64,000 nucleotides of DNA from Plasmopara viticola (GCA_001695595.3 MBPM02000023.1:186001-250000); one strand, 5' to 3'. Shown: positions 9,435-21,731, counted from the stretch's first letter. Program-made: numbers and translations. The notes: a model not told the origin generated them from the sequence alone.

Positions 9435-11411
9435 TTACGCAAAGCTACCATGTTGTTCTTGCACAAGCCACACGTCGTCGACGACCTGTCCATAGAGCCC
9501 TCGAGCTGCTGGATTCTCCGGATCGGCTTCTACTTGCTGCCAGTGCAAATGCGTGGCATTCACGATTTCCATGCGTGAGTAGCCAAAAATTGAGTTACGA
9601 AATGCATCCCAAACAGCAAAAGGTTTCTCGAATGACTTTCGCATGATCGACGTCAGGTACTGGCCTGATGCACCGGTCAAAATGTGCGTGGTGGCACGCA
9701 TGTTGCGAGTTCTTTTCCACGTCCGCGACTTGTACACATCGAATGCTCGTTCATAATTGTGTTGGTGACCACATAAATACAAATCTACTCCGTGGATGAA
9801 AAACTTGTCCTCAAATTTACCTCGAAGCATAGCAGCCTTATCGCCGCAATTAGTATCGTCAGAGGTACAATACATTGGGCGATGTCCGATCACCACAAGC
9901 CACGGTATCTTTGCACGGTTTGCATTAGCCTTGGCAAGATCTTGCTCCAACCACGCTTCTTGTCGAGCCTTCACGTCTCCGTCCACAACAAGTGTATTCT
10001 TAAAGTATATTTCCGTAGATATAATTGTAAAATGCACAAGCCCTACGTCAAAAGAGTAGAACCAATTGTTTGGTACTTCTATGGCCTCTGCATTCGTCGA
10101 GCGTCCACCTACATGCACAGTCTGTACACCTTCGTTCTCGTTACTTGGCATCAGTCGAAAGCGTTGCGAGTAATGGCTAAACGTGTTGTGCATCTCGTGG
10201 TTGCCCGGACACACCATAAAGGGCACACTAGCAGCAATTGGTTCAAGTTCTTGCATGAAAATATCTCCAACGTGACCGTTCATCATGTTTAAGTCATATG
10301 CATAGTCACCAACAGACACGACACCATCCACAACTCCTTCTGCGACCTCAGACTGCATCATTGGCAAGGTGGCCGCGTTCTGGTAGCCAATGTCTCCTGT
10401 GACCAGAAATCGAATAGCTTTTGGCGTTTCTCCAGCTGCCAACGGAGCTGGACCTGTCTTGGTGACATAAGGAATTGACCACGACGCGTAGTGAGCATTG
10501 CCCACGACGTAAGTGTATCTTGTATCCCCCTTCAAGCCATTCAGTCTCACCACATGTACCCAGCGCTTGGACTGCTTTCTACCGTCATCTTCGAACAATG
10601 TCGTATTTGCCCATGCCGTCACTAGTGTCGGGTGAGGCCCTTGAAGTTCGATACGAGCATGATAGCCTTCTACCATCTGCAATTGAGCCTTGCCTTCTCC
10701 GCAAAATTCCTTGGTCATCCATTGCACTGCCAAACTACCTGGTGTATGTCCAAATGCTGTATGCACGTGCTTTGGTCGGCATCGTTCTGACACATCACTT
10801 TGAAACAAGGTGTTAGCTCCCAAACGATGAATTGCCGACCAGCCATGATGCACGGAACCAACAACATATTCAAAGCCAGCGTCCTCATTCTCCATTTTTA
10901 CAAGGTCAATAAATGCTGTGTGGGTCGTAAAGGTGGCTCCTTTCACCGTGTACGTGATCGCCTTTTTGCTAGTAAAAGGCGCCGTGGTGCCGTTAGTCAC
11001 GAGAATGGTAGCATTGTCCCCCAGTCGCCGGTAGCGCACCTCGACACCGGCAGCCACATCGGAACACGAGCGCCACGGATTGACAGGTGCGGGACTCAGA
11101 TCGTGTGCCTTCTGTAGTTTTACTTTGCGAATGTACGTGCGTCTCGTGGCCCATTCTATGACGGCGCGTGTGCCTACAATGGACGAACGGATGTCGTACG
11201 GCACGCAGTTTTCCACCTCGCGCTTTTCAAAGTCGTCAGCATCTTCAGGATCTTGCTCTCGCGCAATGATTGCATCGCGTGGAGGTGGAGGCGCAGTAAT
11301 CGCAGATACACGGACAGCTATTACAGCTAATAGTAGCAACTGTAGGCTCAAAATCTTCGCCACCACCATGTTGCTTAACGCCTGACGTTTCGCTGAATCG
11401 CCACACGACAC
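9435..11411 (-). CDS. Purple acid phosphatase (metallophosphoesterase), secreted
   Basis: The 658-residue intact frame has the five metal-ligand blocks of purple acid phosphatases in order: GDIGYQ (339-344), GDYAYD (368-373), GNHE (403-406), VIGHRP (507-512) and GHQHNYER (548-555). A fibronectin-like N-terminal domain precedes them, as in plant-type high-molecular-weight forms. Family members hydrolyse phosphate esters with a binuclear Fe/Zn or Fe/Mn centre. Met15 (ATG at 11369) begins a clean signal peptide (VVAKILSLQLLLLAVIAVRVSA) and is the more likely start, giving 644 residues. The product should be secreted or vacuolar and several N-glycosylation sequons are present. The gene is intronless. 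LINE-derived elements sit 76 bp downstream and about 200 bp upstream. Exact substrate not predictable. Confidence 0.93.
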   Translation of the reverse strand: MSCGDSAKRQALSNMVVAKILSLQLLLLAVIAVRVSAITAPPPPRDAIIAREQDPEDADDFEKREVENCVPYDIRSSIVGTRAVIEWATRRTYIRKVKLQKAHDLSPAPVNPWRSCSDVAAGVEVRYRRLGDNATILVTNGTTAPFTSKKAITYTVKGATFTTHTAFIDLVKMENEDAGFEYVVGSVHHGWSAIHRLGANTLFQSDVSERCRPKHVHTAFGHTPGSLAVQWMTKEFCGEGKAQLQMVEGYHARIELQGPHPTLVTAWANTTLFEDDGRKQSKRWVHVVRLNGLKGDTRYTYVVGNAHYASWSIPYVTKTGPAPLAAGETPKAIRFLVTGDIGYQNAATLPMMQSEVAEGVVDGVVSVGDYAYDLNMMNGHVGDIFMQELEPIAASVPFMVCPGNHEMHNTFSHYSQRFRLMPSNENEGVQTVHVGGRSTNAEAIEVPNNWFYSFDVGLVHFTIISTEIYFKNTLVVDGDVKARQEAWLEQDLAKANANRAKIPWLVVIGHRPMYCTSDDTNCGDKAAMLRGKFEDKFFIHGVDLYLCGHQHNYERAFDVYKSRTWKRTRNMRATTHILTGASGQYLTSIMRKSFEKPFAVWDAFRNSIFGYSRMEIVNATHLHWQQVEADPENPAARGLYGQVVDDVWLVQEQHGSFA

Positions 11412-11613
11412 ATTTGCCTCATTAGATTCATGAATGTTACATATCGAATCTAAGCTATGTGCGCAGTTATTGGCTACAACTTATAGGATTATCGGTTATT
11501 GCACTGGACAGACAGCATGATTTGATCAGGACCAGTGCTTGCAGGCAAATCCCCATGATTGCTTGTGACGGGGCCTTGCACGGAGGATATGTGCAAAAAA
11601 GATATGCGATCTT

Positions 11614-11934
11614 GTAATGTAATGTATCACGTTATCGCGTTGCCAAGTTATGCACGTGCTAGGCTCAGTCTGGCTAGTCCACGGCATAGAGTGGTGTCCG
11701 CATACGTCGGGTCTCGTTCGGCGGGCAGTGCAGCCAGCACCGAGGTCGTGAGGGTCTTCCATAATTTTGTTTAGCTCTGACTTGGTAAGAGCCCAGGTGG
11801 CGCCCTGGTGCTGGAGACCGTCGCGTCGAGAGTGAGACTCGTTAGAGACCTGCAGATGCCCGAGAGCACCTATCCGAAGCGCGCGAGCATTTAGTCCCCG
11901 CGCTTGGAAGGAGGGCGTCACCCCAACCTTTTCC
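11614..11934 (-). mobile_element. Short internally deleted LINE-derived element (copy 3, ~0.32 kb)
   Basis: On the minus strand it contains the family 5' leader (GGAAAAGGTTGGGGTGACGC), then a junction CACCAGGGCGCCACCTGG that skips ~500 bp of the long form. A short RT-tail piece follows, then a second junction at GAGCTAAACAAAA into the 3' block (GAAGACCCTCACGACC ... CGCGATAACGTGATACATTACATTAC). Both junctions are shared with 1541-1783, so this is a subfamily that propagated as such rather than a random truncation. Flanking duplication is unclear (AAGATA on both sides, then divergent). Its 3' end faces the phosphatase gene. Confidence 0.85.
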
Positions 11935-12036
11935 AAGATAAGGATCGAAGAGTACAATTTAAAGATTGACTTGCTGAATAGATTATCCAAGCGCTGTAGC
12001 ACTTTTCAAATTATTTTTGTGAGGTCCTGCCTGCAC

Positions 12037-12118
12037 TGTACCCATACCCAAACTGTACCCATACCCAAACCCAACCCATGGTATATCAAACCCATGGTAT
12101 ATAAAACCCATGGTTTTT
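12037..12118. repeat. Short tandem repeats
   Basis: Two units of TGTACCCATACCCAAAC are followed by three units built on CCCATGGTATAT(C/A)AAA. This is simple, low-complexity tandem sequence with no associated gene. Confidence 0.75.
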
Positions 12119-12972
12119 AAGTGGGCATTGCGTGTGGTTGGGCAGTGACAAGGAGGCGTGGGCAATGGTGGGTACGGCATATGCAAAAAAGTCCTAGCTG
12201 TGTATCACTAAGACCATAAGAATGCCTCGAATGTGTGGGTACCGCCGGGTTGTCTGGGGAATGACTGGGCATGGGAAGGCAAAGCTAGCCCGCGTGTTGC
12301 GTGAATTCCAACGCAAAAATTGCTGCAAGCCTCTCCTGGTCAACATTCTTAAAGCTCTCTCCTTAAAAAAAACACCTTCAGAATAAAAGCTCGGCTTTAT
12401 GTAGCGGCCCGTCACATCCCGACTAAGACTTATGTTACATTTTGGAGAGGTATGAGTGTGTTTCTTCTCTTTATGACAAATAGTTAAGAAGCCGATTTAA
12501 CCGTAACACAGCCCGGACAGGCAGCGCTGATCAAACGGGTCATTAAGCAATGACCAAGCCCACTGCTTGCAAATTGCTTCGACTCTGTGCCTAACGTTGC
12601 GCCTGCGGCGTAGGTGATATCCCAAAAACAATCGCCGGTCAAAGTGGACTTTCCTCCAGAAGGTTTCGGGTGGAGAAGGTCTTAAAAACCGCCCAAACAA
12701 AGGACCTGGCTCAAGAAAAGTAATCATTTCAGCTCGGTTTTATAATAAATACGCACGTACTTCTAGTATCGCAATGGATTTTGCTAAACAACCCCCCTGG
12801 CACCGTTATAAGCCAAAAGAAAGAGATGGTTTGCACTCGGTATACTACCATTGAACACCGTCCAGCACTGGAGCTACCACAGCTCAATTGGGGAATCTGT
12901 GTTATGCCAAGCTTCAAATCAACCACATTGAACGAAATTTATTACGTATGTGAGCCAAAAGCTAAAATTGTT
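12119..12972. other. Stretch without a recognisable gene
   Basis: Several open frames of 65-76 codons occur on both strands, none with a recognisable domain. The plus frame at 12781-13002 runs into the dispersed repeat that starts at 12973 and could be the upstream part of the same decayed gene. Confidence 0.4.
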
Positions 12973-13144
12973 ACTTGGCGGGTTGAAGACAATTCACCTT
13001 GAAGGTGTCTCAGCTTCGATATGATGACAAAGACGCGCTGAGATCTTATATTACAAAGTCAATATTACCATACCTTGCGGTGCAGCCAAGATTCCGTGGC
13101 TAGCTTACGAAGCGCCTGATGCTTTTGATTACAAAGATCAACAG
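12973..13144. repeat. Dispersed repeat, copy B (partner at 6498-6680)
   Basis: It matches 6498-6680 in the same orientation. Here the frame DDKDALRSYITKSILP is readable near 13020-13070 but shifts on either side. Possible remnant of an unrecognised multi-copy gene or transposon ORF. Confidence 0.7.
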
Positions 13145-15479
13145 ATTTCAACAGTCTTGCCGAAGCTAGGCCAAAACCTTCCACAATCTATGCGAAGACG
13201 AAAGCCCTCACCTCTTGGCCGAAAGCTCACGACACTTATGAAAGTGCTTCTGCTTCACTACTCTTTCCATCTGGAAGTGCGGTCAAAAAGCGCCGAAGAA
13301 GGCCGCCATCTCTTCATTTTTTCTTTTTTTATGGGGATCAGTTTGTCCCGCGTAGCTTCGATGTACGCATTTGAAATTGCACCCAGGGTCAGTTGAGCTA
13401 TCAAACTGACTTTTGAAGAAGTCTTGGACCCTTGATGCCCGAAAGAAAGATGCATTTTTTTAACGATATTATTAATGAGATTTACCGTCAAATTGGAGGT
13501 AGCGCGTTTCAGCGCGAGGTGTCTGAACTTTGCCAGAAAGTCGCTCCACTTTCTATCGCTATCTAGGCTCGACCGGGTAGTTTAGGCGTACATCGCTTAG
13601 GATTACTCGACCCGTCAGCCTTATGGACAATATAAAGGTGACTATGGAGGAATCAGCTTGCGCATGCCGCACTTGTACAAATTTAAGCGTGTAGGTTGGC
13701 AACGTTCTAGAGAGTAGCTAGGGGCACCTTAGTCTTCATATGAGTAATTTGGATTGTAAAACCCTCGGGACGCTACAAAAACACTGAGTGCGTCGACATC
13801 GTTTTGAGAATAATCGATAGTATACGTTAACCTATGTCTTTCGGAAACTTTAATTGTTTGACGAAGTATTGTTCCCTTTGGCGGGCATGTTTTTTGTTAC
13901 TTTGGCATTTAGAAGTATAAGCGTTGTGTTAGTTTTGGTGTAGAGATAATTAATTCCTCTTACATTCAAACAGATAACAAACTGCGACTCGAAATTCAAA
14001 ACGATAGTCAGAGACTTGAACTCTCATCCCTCAAAGCCACGATAGCCCCCTGCACGAATGACACCTCTATACTCTAAATAAATGATAAATTCTCACATTC
14101 CTTTTTTAAAAAAAAACCCTGTTGTTTTTTGGGCAGATGCAATCGCACCCCTTGCCCTGCAGAGAACGCCCATCCAACTCTTTACAAATTAAGACAAAAT
14201 CATTTTTGTCACTAAATTGAGCTTGATTAGAAGACCTGATAGGAACAGGTTTTGAGATCCTGCCCATTTTATAAGATTCGTGTTTTTAAGTATCAACGGA
14301 GTTCCAGGATTGCCAACCTATTTATATCAAAAATTAAAAAGCCATAGATGCGTAAATTGCGTAGCTGGGTACTTTATTTAAATCATTTACACCTTGTCAT
14401 GCTATGTGGCACCTCAGCGCGCATACTGCGCGATGTGATTTGAAGCACACGGTTGACAATTTCCGTCTGATCAAGGCATATATGCCAATGAATATTTTAG
14501 TGTTGACATCAACAAACGGGCTTACAGTAATTGGAACATCAATTGACAAAGCCCAATGGAAATATGCAAGTCCCATTTTGACAAAAAGGCGATAAACAAC
14601 CTTGCTGTTTACTCGATAGTTATAACGGCTAGGATAGGTGCCAAACGCTCAGGTGGCGAACGAACACATCTGCCATTAAAGTTTCGGCAAAATAGATAAT
14701 CGAAAATTATAGACTTTTAGAAGCCCGTCGATACTATCAAGTTTAACAAAAAACCCAAATGTAAGCCAAGGTTTATTTGCTTTAGAGCTCACCGGTCGTC
14801 ACGTATTGAACCACATGTAGAGCCATCGATATGCTGTGGAAACCGAAAAAGGTTTTACTTTTGATTTTTAAAGACAATATGGGACTCTAGCATAAATAGT
14901 TCTTCAAGTTCTCGTCGTTTAAAGCTACAGACTAAACAAAGCATTCGATAGTGGAGCAGTCTGCCAAATCACTTCGATTCAGCGGCAAACGCTGTCGAGA
15001 AATTTTCCACGTAGCTTTGACATTTCAGTCTGCTCTGAGAAATCGTACTAGGGCTCCAAATCGACATTATCTCTGTATGAATTACGACATCGTTTGTCAA
15101 TTAACTTTTCTATACGACCATTACATTGTCTGACCTGCGCGAAAACGTTCCAGCAATATCATTAACTTTGCAATATTTGTGCTTAGCGCGGTAATCCCAA
15201 TCCACAAAAATGACTACAATCCTTTCACAGGTGAGGTGCGCGTACCGTTGTCTGCAACGATGCGCAAGCGGAATGAACAGAAAGAGCTTAAAATTCTAAA
15301 ATTGCACTTGAAATGTCGTCAGCGCGTACTGTATGACAAATAACGACTTTTTTTGGCTTGGAACCTCCAAGCTCCTCCGACTGGAACTAGATGGCTTGAT
15401 CACGATTAACTTTGTCAATTGAACCTTACGAATGGCCGATGGCATGTCGCAAAAGACAATAAATGGCATTGTCTCTTCT
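13145..15479. other. Long decayed stretch
   Basis: No open frame above 80 codons shows recognisable features. Base composition is AT-rich with homopolymer runs, such as near 14105. I see no gene, RNA gene or intact repeat boundary. Confidence 0.45.
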
Positions 15480-15554
15480 ACTTGATGCCTTCTGAAAAAT
15501 TTATTTGATGCTGTCAAAATCATCATCAAATAAATTCTTCAGAAGGCATCAAGT
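15480..15554. repeat. Near-perfect hairpin, 31-bp arms
   Basis: The left arm 15480-15510 and right arm 15524-15554 are inverted copies with one mismatch, separated by a 13-nt loop (CTGTCAAAATCAT). The outer part reads CTTGATGCCTTCTGAA and its complement. A 31-bp stem this well kept inside decayed DNA is either a very recent inverted duplication or a sequence kept for its structure. A 77-codon minus frame (15296-15529) covers the left arm and loop but resembles nothing I know. Confidence 0.85.
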
Positions 15555-15779
15555 TGAGGATGGCTTGCCCAGCACCACACAATTTTCTCCTTCAAAGATC
15601 AAACAGAAGCTTTGCTAACATAAGACAGCCGGGACTGTAGAACTCTTAGCTGCTTGTAAAGTAGCCTAGTACTTTAATATTCTTTATCTTAAAACCATAT
15701 CTACCGATGATTGCGCAGAGTTTTGTGGTCATCATATCCTCAAAATTTAGTTTAAGTAGCCTTAAAGGCTAGTCTATTT

Positions 15780-15852
15780 CTTATTCTAGTAGCGACGTCA
15801 GAAAAGCGACAAAGAATGCTCTATTCTACGCTAAACGTAAGGATGTTCTAAA
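15780..15852. repeat. Fragment shared with the viral-like region (46042-46113)
   Basis: About 73 bp closely match 46042-46113. Both copies read SSDVRK..K.A..YAKRKD in the same plus frame, so it is coding homology. It places a scrap of the 41-57 kb element family 30 kb away. Confidence 0.7.
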
Positions 15853-18800
15853 CTGATAGTGTGTCTCTAAATTTCGCATCTAAGCATCTCTTTAGCTCAT
15901 AAGATACTGGGTCGTTAAGAACTTCAAAAATGTTCGAGTTCAGGTGCAACATATGCTGCTCATAAGACTCTGATTTATCTTCTTCGGCAACGAAGTACGC
16001 GATTGTATACTCAAGAAGGGGTTGCACTTTTAAAATTACCTTCTTCATTTATTATCGTCCCCAAGAGCTCAATATCTTTAGATAATTTAATTTTGATTGT
16101 TTCTGACAACTCTAACAGTCTAACAGTGACTTTTATTGCAGCATATGTGACTTGATACTACGACCAATTGAGCAGTCAATTATCGCAGTGATTAATTGCT
16201 AGCAACGAAGTTGTATATAAAAGATTTCGTAAATTTTCAAACTTTTACTTGCGACGCTATGAAGCCCTCTTTTAATATATTTTCGATACCCACATATGGC
16301 CCTATGTTGATAAATTTGTGCATCTAGGCTACGTGATAATAAATATTTGTCATCAGTGTTTCGTTATGCACCTGTAAAAGTGTAATTTGAGAGATATTCC
16401 CATATTGGGAGCGCCGGCTTTAGCGTCTATGGTAAATCGTGCTACGCGAGAAACTTTGCGCTCAGAATAGCTATAAAATATTGTCACGTCTGCCAACGAG
16501 GAGAGATAAGGTACCCATATATTATTTCGAGCGTGTACCTACCTGCCTTGACTTTCCTAAAACACAATTTTGGGTGTCCAGCAATAATGATCTTTCCCCA
16601 CTCATCAATTCGAATCCCGTGCACTTGTAGCCGCAGCATTCCCAAAATCAAGTCATACTCCATGGCAAAACAAAAAGTGCCTTTGCGATGTAAAAAAAAC
16701 AGATTTCACAGCCATATTTATCGCGAGTTAAGGGATGCTAGGCTAATTTATTAATCAGTCAAACGACACCAAATTATTTTCACTGCTATCTTTTGTAGCA
16801 TCACCCGAAATGGTTTCCATTACCTCGTACACTTCCGCGCACATTCAGCAGTTATTTGTCGCGACTTTTTCTTGTAGAGCTTATAAGCTTTAGAAAATTG
16901 ACTCTCTATGGTGTCGACTGCACTCATCTAGACGCTTAAAATTTTCTTAGATTGAAGCTTTTACTCAGCGTTTTCCTGGCTCGGAGGGCCGGCTTTTGAC
17001 GACATCCTCTAACACGTATGCGTGACGTAAGTCTTCCGTGTTAGATTCCTTTAAAACAGGCACGATAATATGTTTTATTTTTCGCAGCCAAATCTTCGGA
17101 GTTTGCTTTACTTAACAATGCTTGCGATCAATAGGTCTCAGCGAAGTGACTTATCTCTTCTCGAAATAATGTAGGGGGAAAAGCTATCTTTCCGCGGTGT
17201 TTTGGAGGAGCCTTAATAAACAGTAATTTGTACTGCTTCTTTGATCGTCGCTGCTTGGGCTCTATAAACTTAAGTGTAAAATGGGTCTTTGCTTGAGCTG
17301 GACTTGAAATCGGTCATCTGAGTAAGATTTGGTTCTACTTCTTTGCATACGAGCACTTTCGACATTTAAAATCGCCGAGAAATACTTGCTTTTACAGCTC
17401 CCTCATGTGAACCTAGGACAGTGACTGATTTAATGCGTGAATGCTCAGCTTCAAATTTGGCCTCCCATGCTAAAGTCACGCGCTTCTGATAGCCAGTAAG
17501 CATAATCACTTGAGTAGCTCATTTTATCTCCTTCATAAAAAATGAAAAGTTCTGCTTTCATTTCCTGTAAATGTGGAATTCTCTATTTGGACTCCTCAAT
17601 GGGTGCTATTGCCGGGGCTACTGGTGTCTTAAAGCATTACCTTGCACTTCATGATCAAGCAATGCATTTTAGCTGCTTTGTACATGAAGCCACAGAGATG
17701 AGCAAGCCTCCTGAGCAGTTCAAGCTACGCGCTTGACAGATACAGGATGGAGAATCTACCATCTTAAAACTTATCGACAGTTTAGGTACATAATCCTCTT
17801 GCGTGGGCATAAAACTGACTACAAGGTACAGCGAGGTGTGACGGAATCACAAACACCTTTAAATTTCTCTGCTTTTCTTCTTACTAAGGGAGACGAGCAA
17901 AACATTTTACAATCTTGGCATAAAATTTTCCAGCATCTCCAATATTAAGGGCCTCGACGTTTGCAATATAATGCAGTTTGAAGACTTATATATTGAATAA
18001 GATATTCACGTGATTTCGTTTTGAGCTAAGCTCTTATTAAGCGACTAAGTTTGTTTCACAATTAAGACCAAAAATTAACATTTATAGTGTCCTATTAAAG
18101 GACTCAGTATACAAACAGGCATAAAATTTGCTAGGATGCCGGTTGCGCGCCAGGACTTACTATTTCTTAGAAGGTTATTGAAACGCTTTGAAAACATAAT
18201 CTGGTCGTTGTGCAAACAATTAATTATATCCCCACCGAGGCATCCTTTTAAAAGCGAGATAATTGTTATCCATCACTCTTTGGTTTGGTCGCTTCTATGA
18301 CCATGCAGTAAGAAATGATAATGTGTCAGTCGACCAAATCATCAAGCGATAGCCAAGAACAATGCTAAAATTGGCTCTACTAGTACCGGGCTCAGTGGCT
18401 TGCCTTGGTAAATATCTAAAGATGTGGACAGTAATGAGATAGGTGCCTTCCAAAAATGTTGCCCTTATGTCATCGACGGTGCGCTAAGAGTAGTTTGCCC
18501 GCTGATAGGCCGTCAACACAAAAAAGACTCATCACAATTGAAAGCACTCGCCTATCACTCTGTCTTAAGTAGTGTCTCGCAGGTATCTCAGCTCATAGAA
18601 AAAATACACGCACTAGATGCACCAAAATAGACCAATGTACTTTGCCAGCAAATAATTCAAGATATTGACAGCGCTGCAACAACAAATCATAGCTTTTTTC
18701 TCACCGTCAATCTTGCCGACGATGTAAAAAGATTTCACCTGTCGATGAGGGAGGTTCAAAGTGATGTCTGGAGGCCAAGATCTCAATGTGCAGCCAAAAG

Positions 18801-20486
18801 TTCGCATCCATTGCCCTGCAGATTATGTCTAGCCGAATTATCGCAAAATTTGATAAGCATTGTCGTAAGAAAATTGTTTTAATCCTAGTGATCTGTTCGA
18901 AAAGGCTTCTTGAACCTTTCCACATCTTTTACCCTTTGTGTTTCGCGCTGTTTCTGTTCGGATTATCGGTCAATGTATTTTAGCTGACTGCAATCGCGTG
19001 CCAGTGCGCGTAGTTCCAATACGATTATAAATTCATTTTAAATTTCTCTAGTGCACGATACATATATTCACGTTATTCTTCTTCCATTTGTGCTTTATAT
19101 TCTTTTTTACATTTTTTTCAATTTGTTTCCAATTTAAGACCTGAAAGGGTTTCAATTCCAAATTTTTGCCCTTGCCTTGACTTCTAATTCGGCCGAAAAT
19201 GGCCTTTAAAACATACACGCGTGAAGACCCTGCTCAATAGTTACGACCATCCGGCAGCTGCAAATATGGGCACATGTGCAGCGCATGCATCGCCCATTAA
19301 GTGTCAATTGCTTTTGCGTGCCGAGACATACGGCTCTTAATCACATGCTCGGCCTTTTATCTCATAGGCGTGTCAGTTCAAGTCATTGCTGATATCGTGG
19401 CCGGCCCATAACTGATATCAGACTACGACTATGAATCGTAAAACGATTCTTCCTCATAAGCCTCTATTATTATATAAAGCTTTTTGGCCTTATTGACACC
19501 ACAGGGACACCAAATATCTGACCGCTGGCTTGACCCCTACTCATTCCACGAATGTACGAGCGATTCATCTTTAAGAGCGACCAGCAGGCTATTAGACCAA
19601 GTATCACCCATAGCAGCGCACAAAGGATTGTCATAAACTGTTATGAGCACAATAGTTATATCCTTTTCTTTGCGTACAGGTCTTGATGGCGCTTGATTTA
19701 TCGGTCAAAAGCTACATACTTCTCACTTGAGTGATGGCTGGAAGCTGACCAAAACCATGGCATGGGTCTTCAGCGAGTTTATCACTCGCTTAGATTTTAA
19801 GGTACGCTCTGATCATACATATGCCGCCGAAAAAGCATATATGCGCACAGAACGTCGTGATGACCACTTGGAGTGTAGGAAGCTTTGCTTTAGACGATTT
19901 TCGGTTAAAAGGACAGTGGTTGCGATAGGACTTGTTAAAGAAAGGTTTTTAGTGCAGAGCATGAGAAAGACGTCACGGACAGTTCTTTCGCAAGCCGCCT
20001 ATTAGGGCAGTCCTCAATCATGTCAGCCGGGCTCGGAAGAACGGCGACATCAGCTGCTGCACATGAGTCCACACCTGTGCTGCAAGAGCGTAGTCACAGA
20101 TGCGTTAAATAGTGTAGTCTCTTTTAGCTGGTGTCAAACATCAGAATCTACTTACACACGTCCCGGCAAGAATTACGTCCCATCGACGTGTTTATCTGAA
20201 GATATTTGGCCATGATCACCTACTTCTGCTGAATGACCGTCTCTCTTGGCTCTTATGCTAACAGCATTTTTATGTAAATTACATCCTAACACTGGTGTAA
20301 TTTACAGATCCTGCTTAGAATTAGTCATGTACAAAATATATATGCGGATTTGGGCCTCCGCTATCTTTGCTGGGGTTATGAGCCGTTCAAAGAAAGCAAC
20401 TTTTTGGGGTTCGGTGCGACGCACACATTTCAATAATGAAACAAAGTATGGATTTTTTTTTGGTACATTTTCGATATGGGCAAATC
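15853..20486. other. Long decayed stretch
   Basis: Contains only short frames. The minus frame 15848-16048 (66 codons, MKKVILKVQPLLEYTIAYFV...) and plus frames at 17542-17948 and 18424-18630 look protein-like in composition but have no domain I recognise. They may be remnants of the same kind of decayed element as at 41-57 kb. A small palindromic motif, CTGATATC...GATATCAG, lies near 19390-19420. Confidence 0.4.
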
Positions 20487-20498
20487 ATTTTGTGAGTA

Positions 20499-21647
20499 AT
20501 GTAATGTAATGTATTACGTTATCGCGTTGCCAAGGTATGCACGTGCTAGGCTCAGTCTGGCTAGTCCACGGCATAGAGTGGTGTCCGCATACGTCGAGTC
20601 TCGTTCGGCGGGCAGTGCATCCAGCACCGAGGTCGTATGGGTCTTCCATTTCTTTCGGTCTTGTGCAAGGGTACGTACCACTTCGAGGTCTTGTGCTATC
20701 CGGAGTCGAAAGCCGGAGCCACGGGAAACAAGGTTGTGGTCGAGTGTCGAGAGGAGCGTGGTGCGGGGACGTCCGCGCCATTTTGCTGCGGTGGAGAAGA
20801 AGTAGGCACGCATCTGGAGGTTAGCTGGAATGTCGGGATAGCGGCGAAGTACATGGCCAAACAGGCGCCAGCGAGCTTGTGTCAGTCGTAGTCTCAGCGG
20901 TCGCTCATCACAGAGGTCGTAGAGTCTTGCATTCGAAATGGGTCGGGGGTAGCGATAGCCAAGAGCGTAGCGAAGCTGGCGGCGATGGAAACTCTCGAGG
21001 CCGTGGAGCTCTGACTTGGTAAGAGCCCAGTTGTACAGCAGAATCGGTAGAACGTAGGTGTTGTACAATCGAATGCGTGTCTTGGGTGAGATGAACGTGG
21101 GGCGGAGCCAGACGGACCAGAGGCGGTGGAGCGCGAGGGTGGCCAGGGACTTGCGTCGGGATAGATCTTTAATATCGCCGAGGAGTGTTCCGAGCTTCTT
21201 AGTGTGGTGCCAGGTTTCTTCTCGGGATCGGGCGTGTCGAGTGGCGCCCGACGAGTTGCAGTGGCGGCGGATTTCGGTGACTTCGGTCTTGGCTTTTTTT
21301 TTTTTTTTTTTCAGGGTTAGAAGGAAGTCATCAATGCGGTGCTCACCTCTATCGTAGATCTTGGTTTCTCGGAGGCCAAGGATATCGACGCGGTAGCGCC
21401 GGAGATCTTTGGGAGTGTTTCGTGCTTCTTGCGCTTCGAACCTAGAGAATTCACATTAAAGGAGCCAATCCGGATGCGGTTGGCGCGGTTAAGGGCGTGG
21501 AAGGGGGTTTGGCCTGGTGCTGGAGACCGTCGCGTCGAGGGTGAGACTCGTTAGAGACCTGCAGATGCCCGAGAGCACCTGCCCGAAGCGCGCGAGCATT
21601 AAGCCCCGCGCTTGGAAGGAGGGCGTCACCCCAACCTTTTCCGAAAA
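20499..21647 (-). mobile_element. Internally deleted LINE-derived element (copy 4, ~1.15 kb)
   Basis: Minus orientation, flanked by a perfect 12-bp target-site duplication ATTTTGTGAGTA (20487-20498 and 21648-21659). It has the same architecture and the same A-rich internal junction as 8209-9358. The RT tail is open for 184 codons (20514-21068), with YNTYVLPILLYN, ARWRLFGHVLRR and RGRPRTTL, and lacks a few bases in the CATWAL block. The 3' tail ends in three ATTAC units. Its 5' end lies 85 bp downstream of the cysteinyl-tRNA synthetase stop codon, probably in the 3' UTR. Confidence 0.9.
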
Positions 21648-21731
21648 ATTTTGTGAGTATTCGGCAAAAATCAATTTCAAGAAATATGGCGGTACTTAGG
21701 AATCAAATCTAAAGGCCTCTTGACTATGTAT

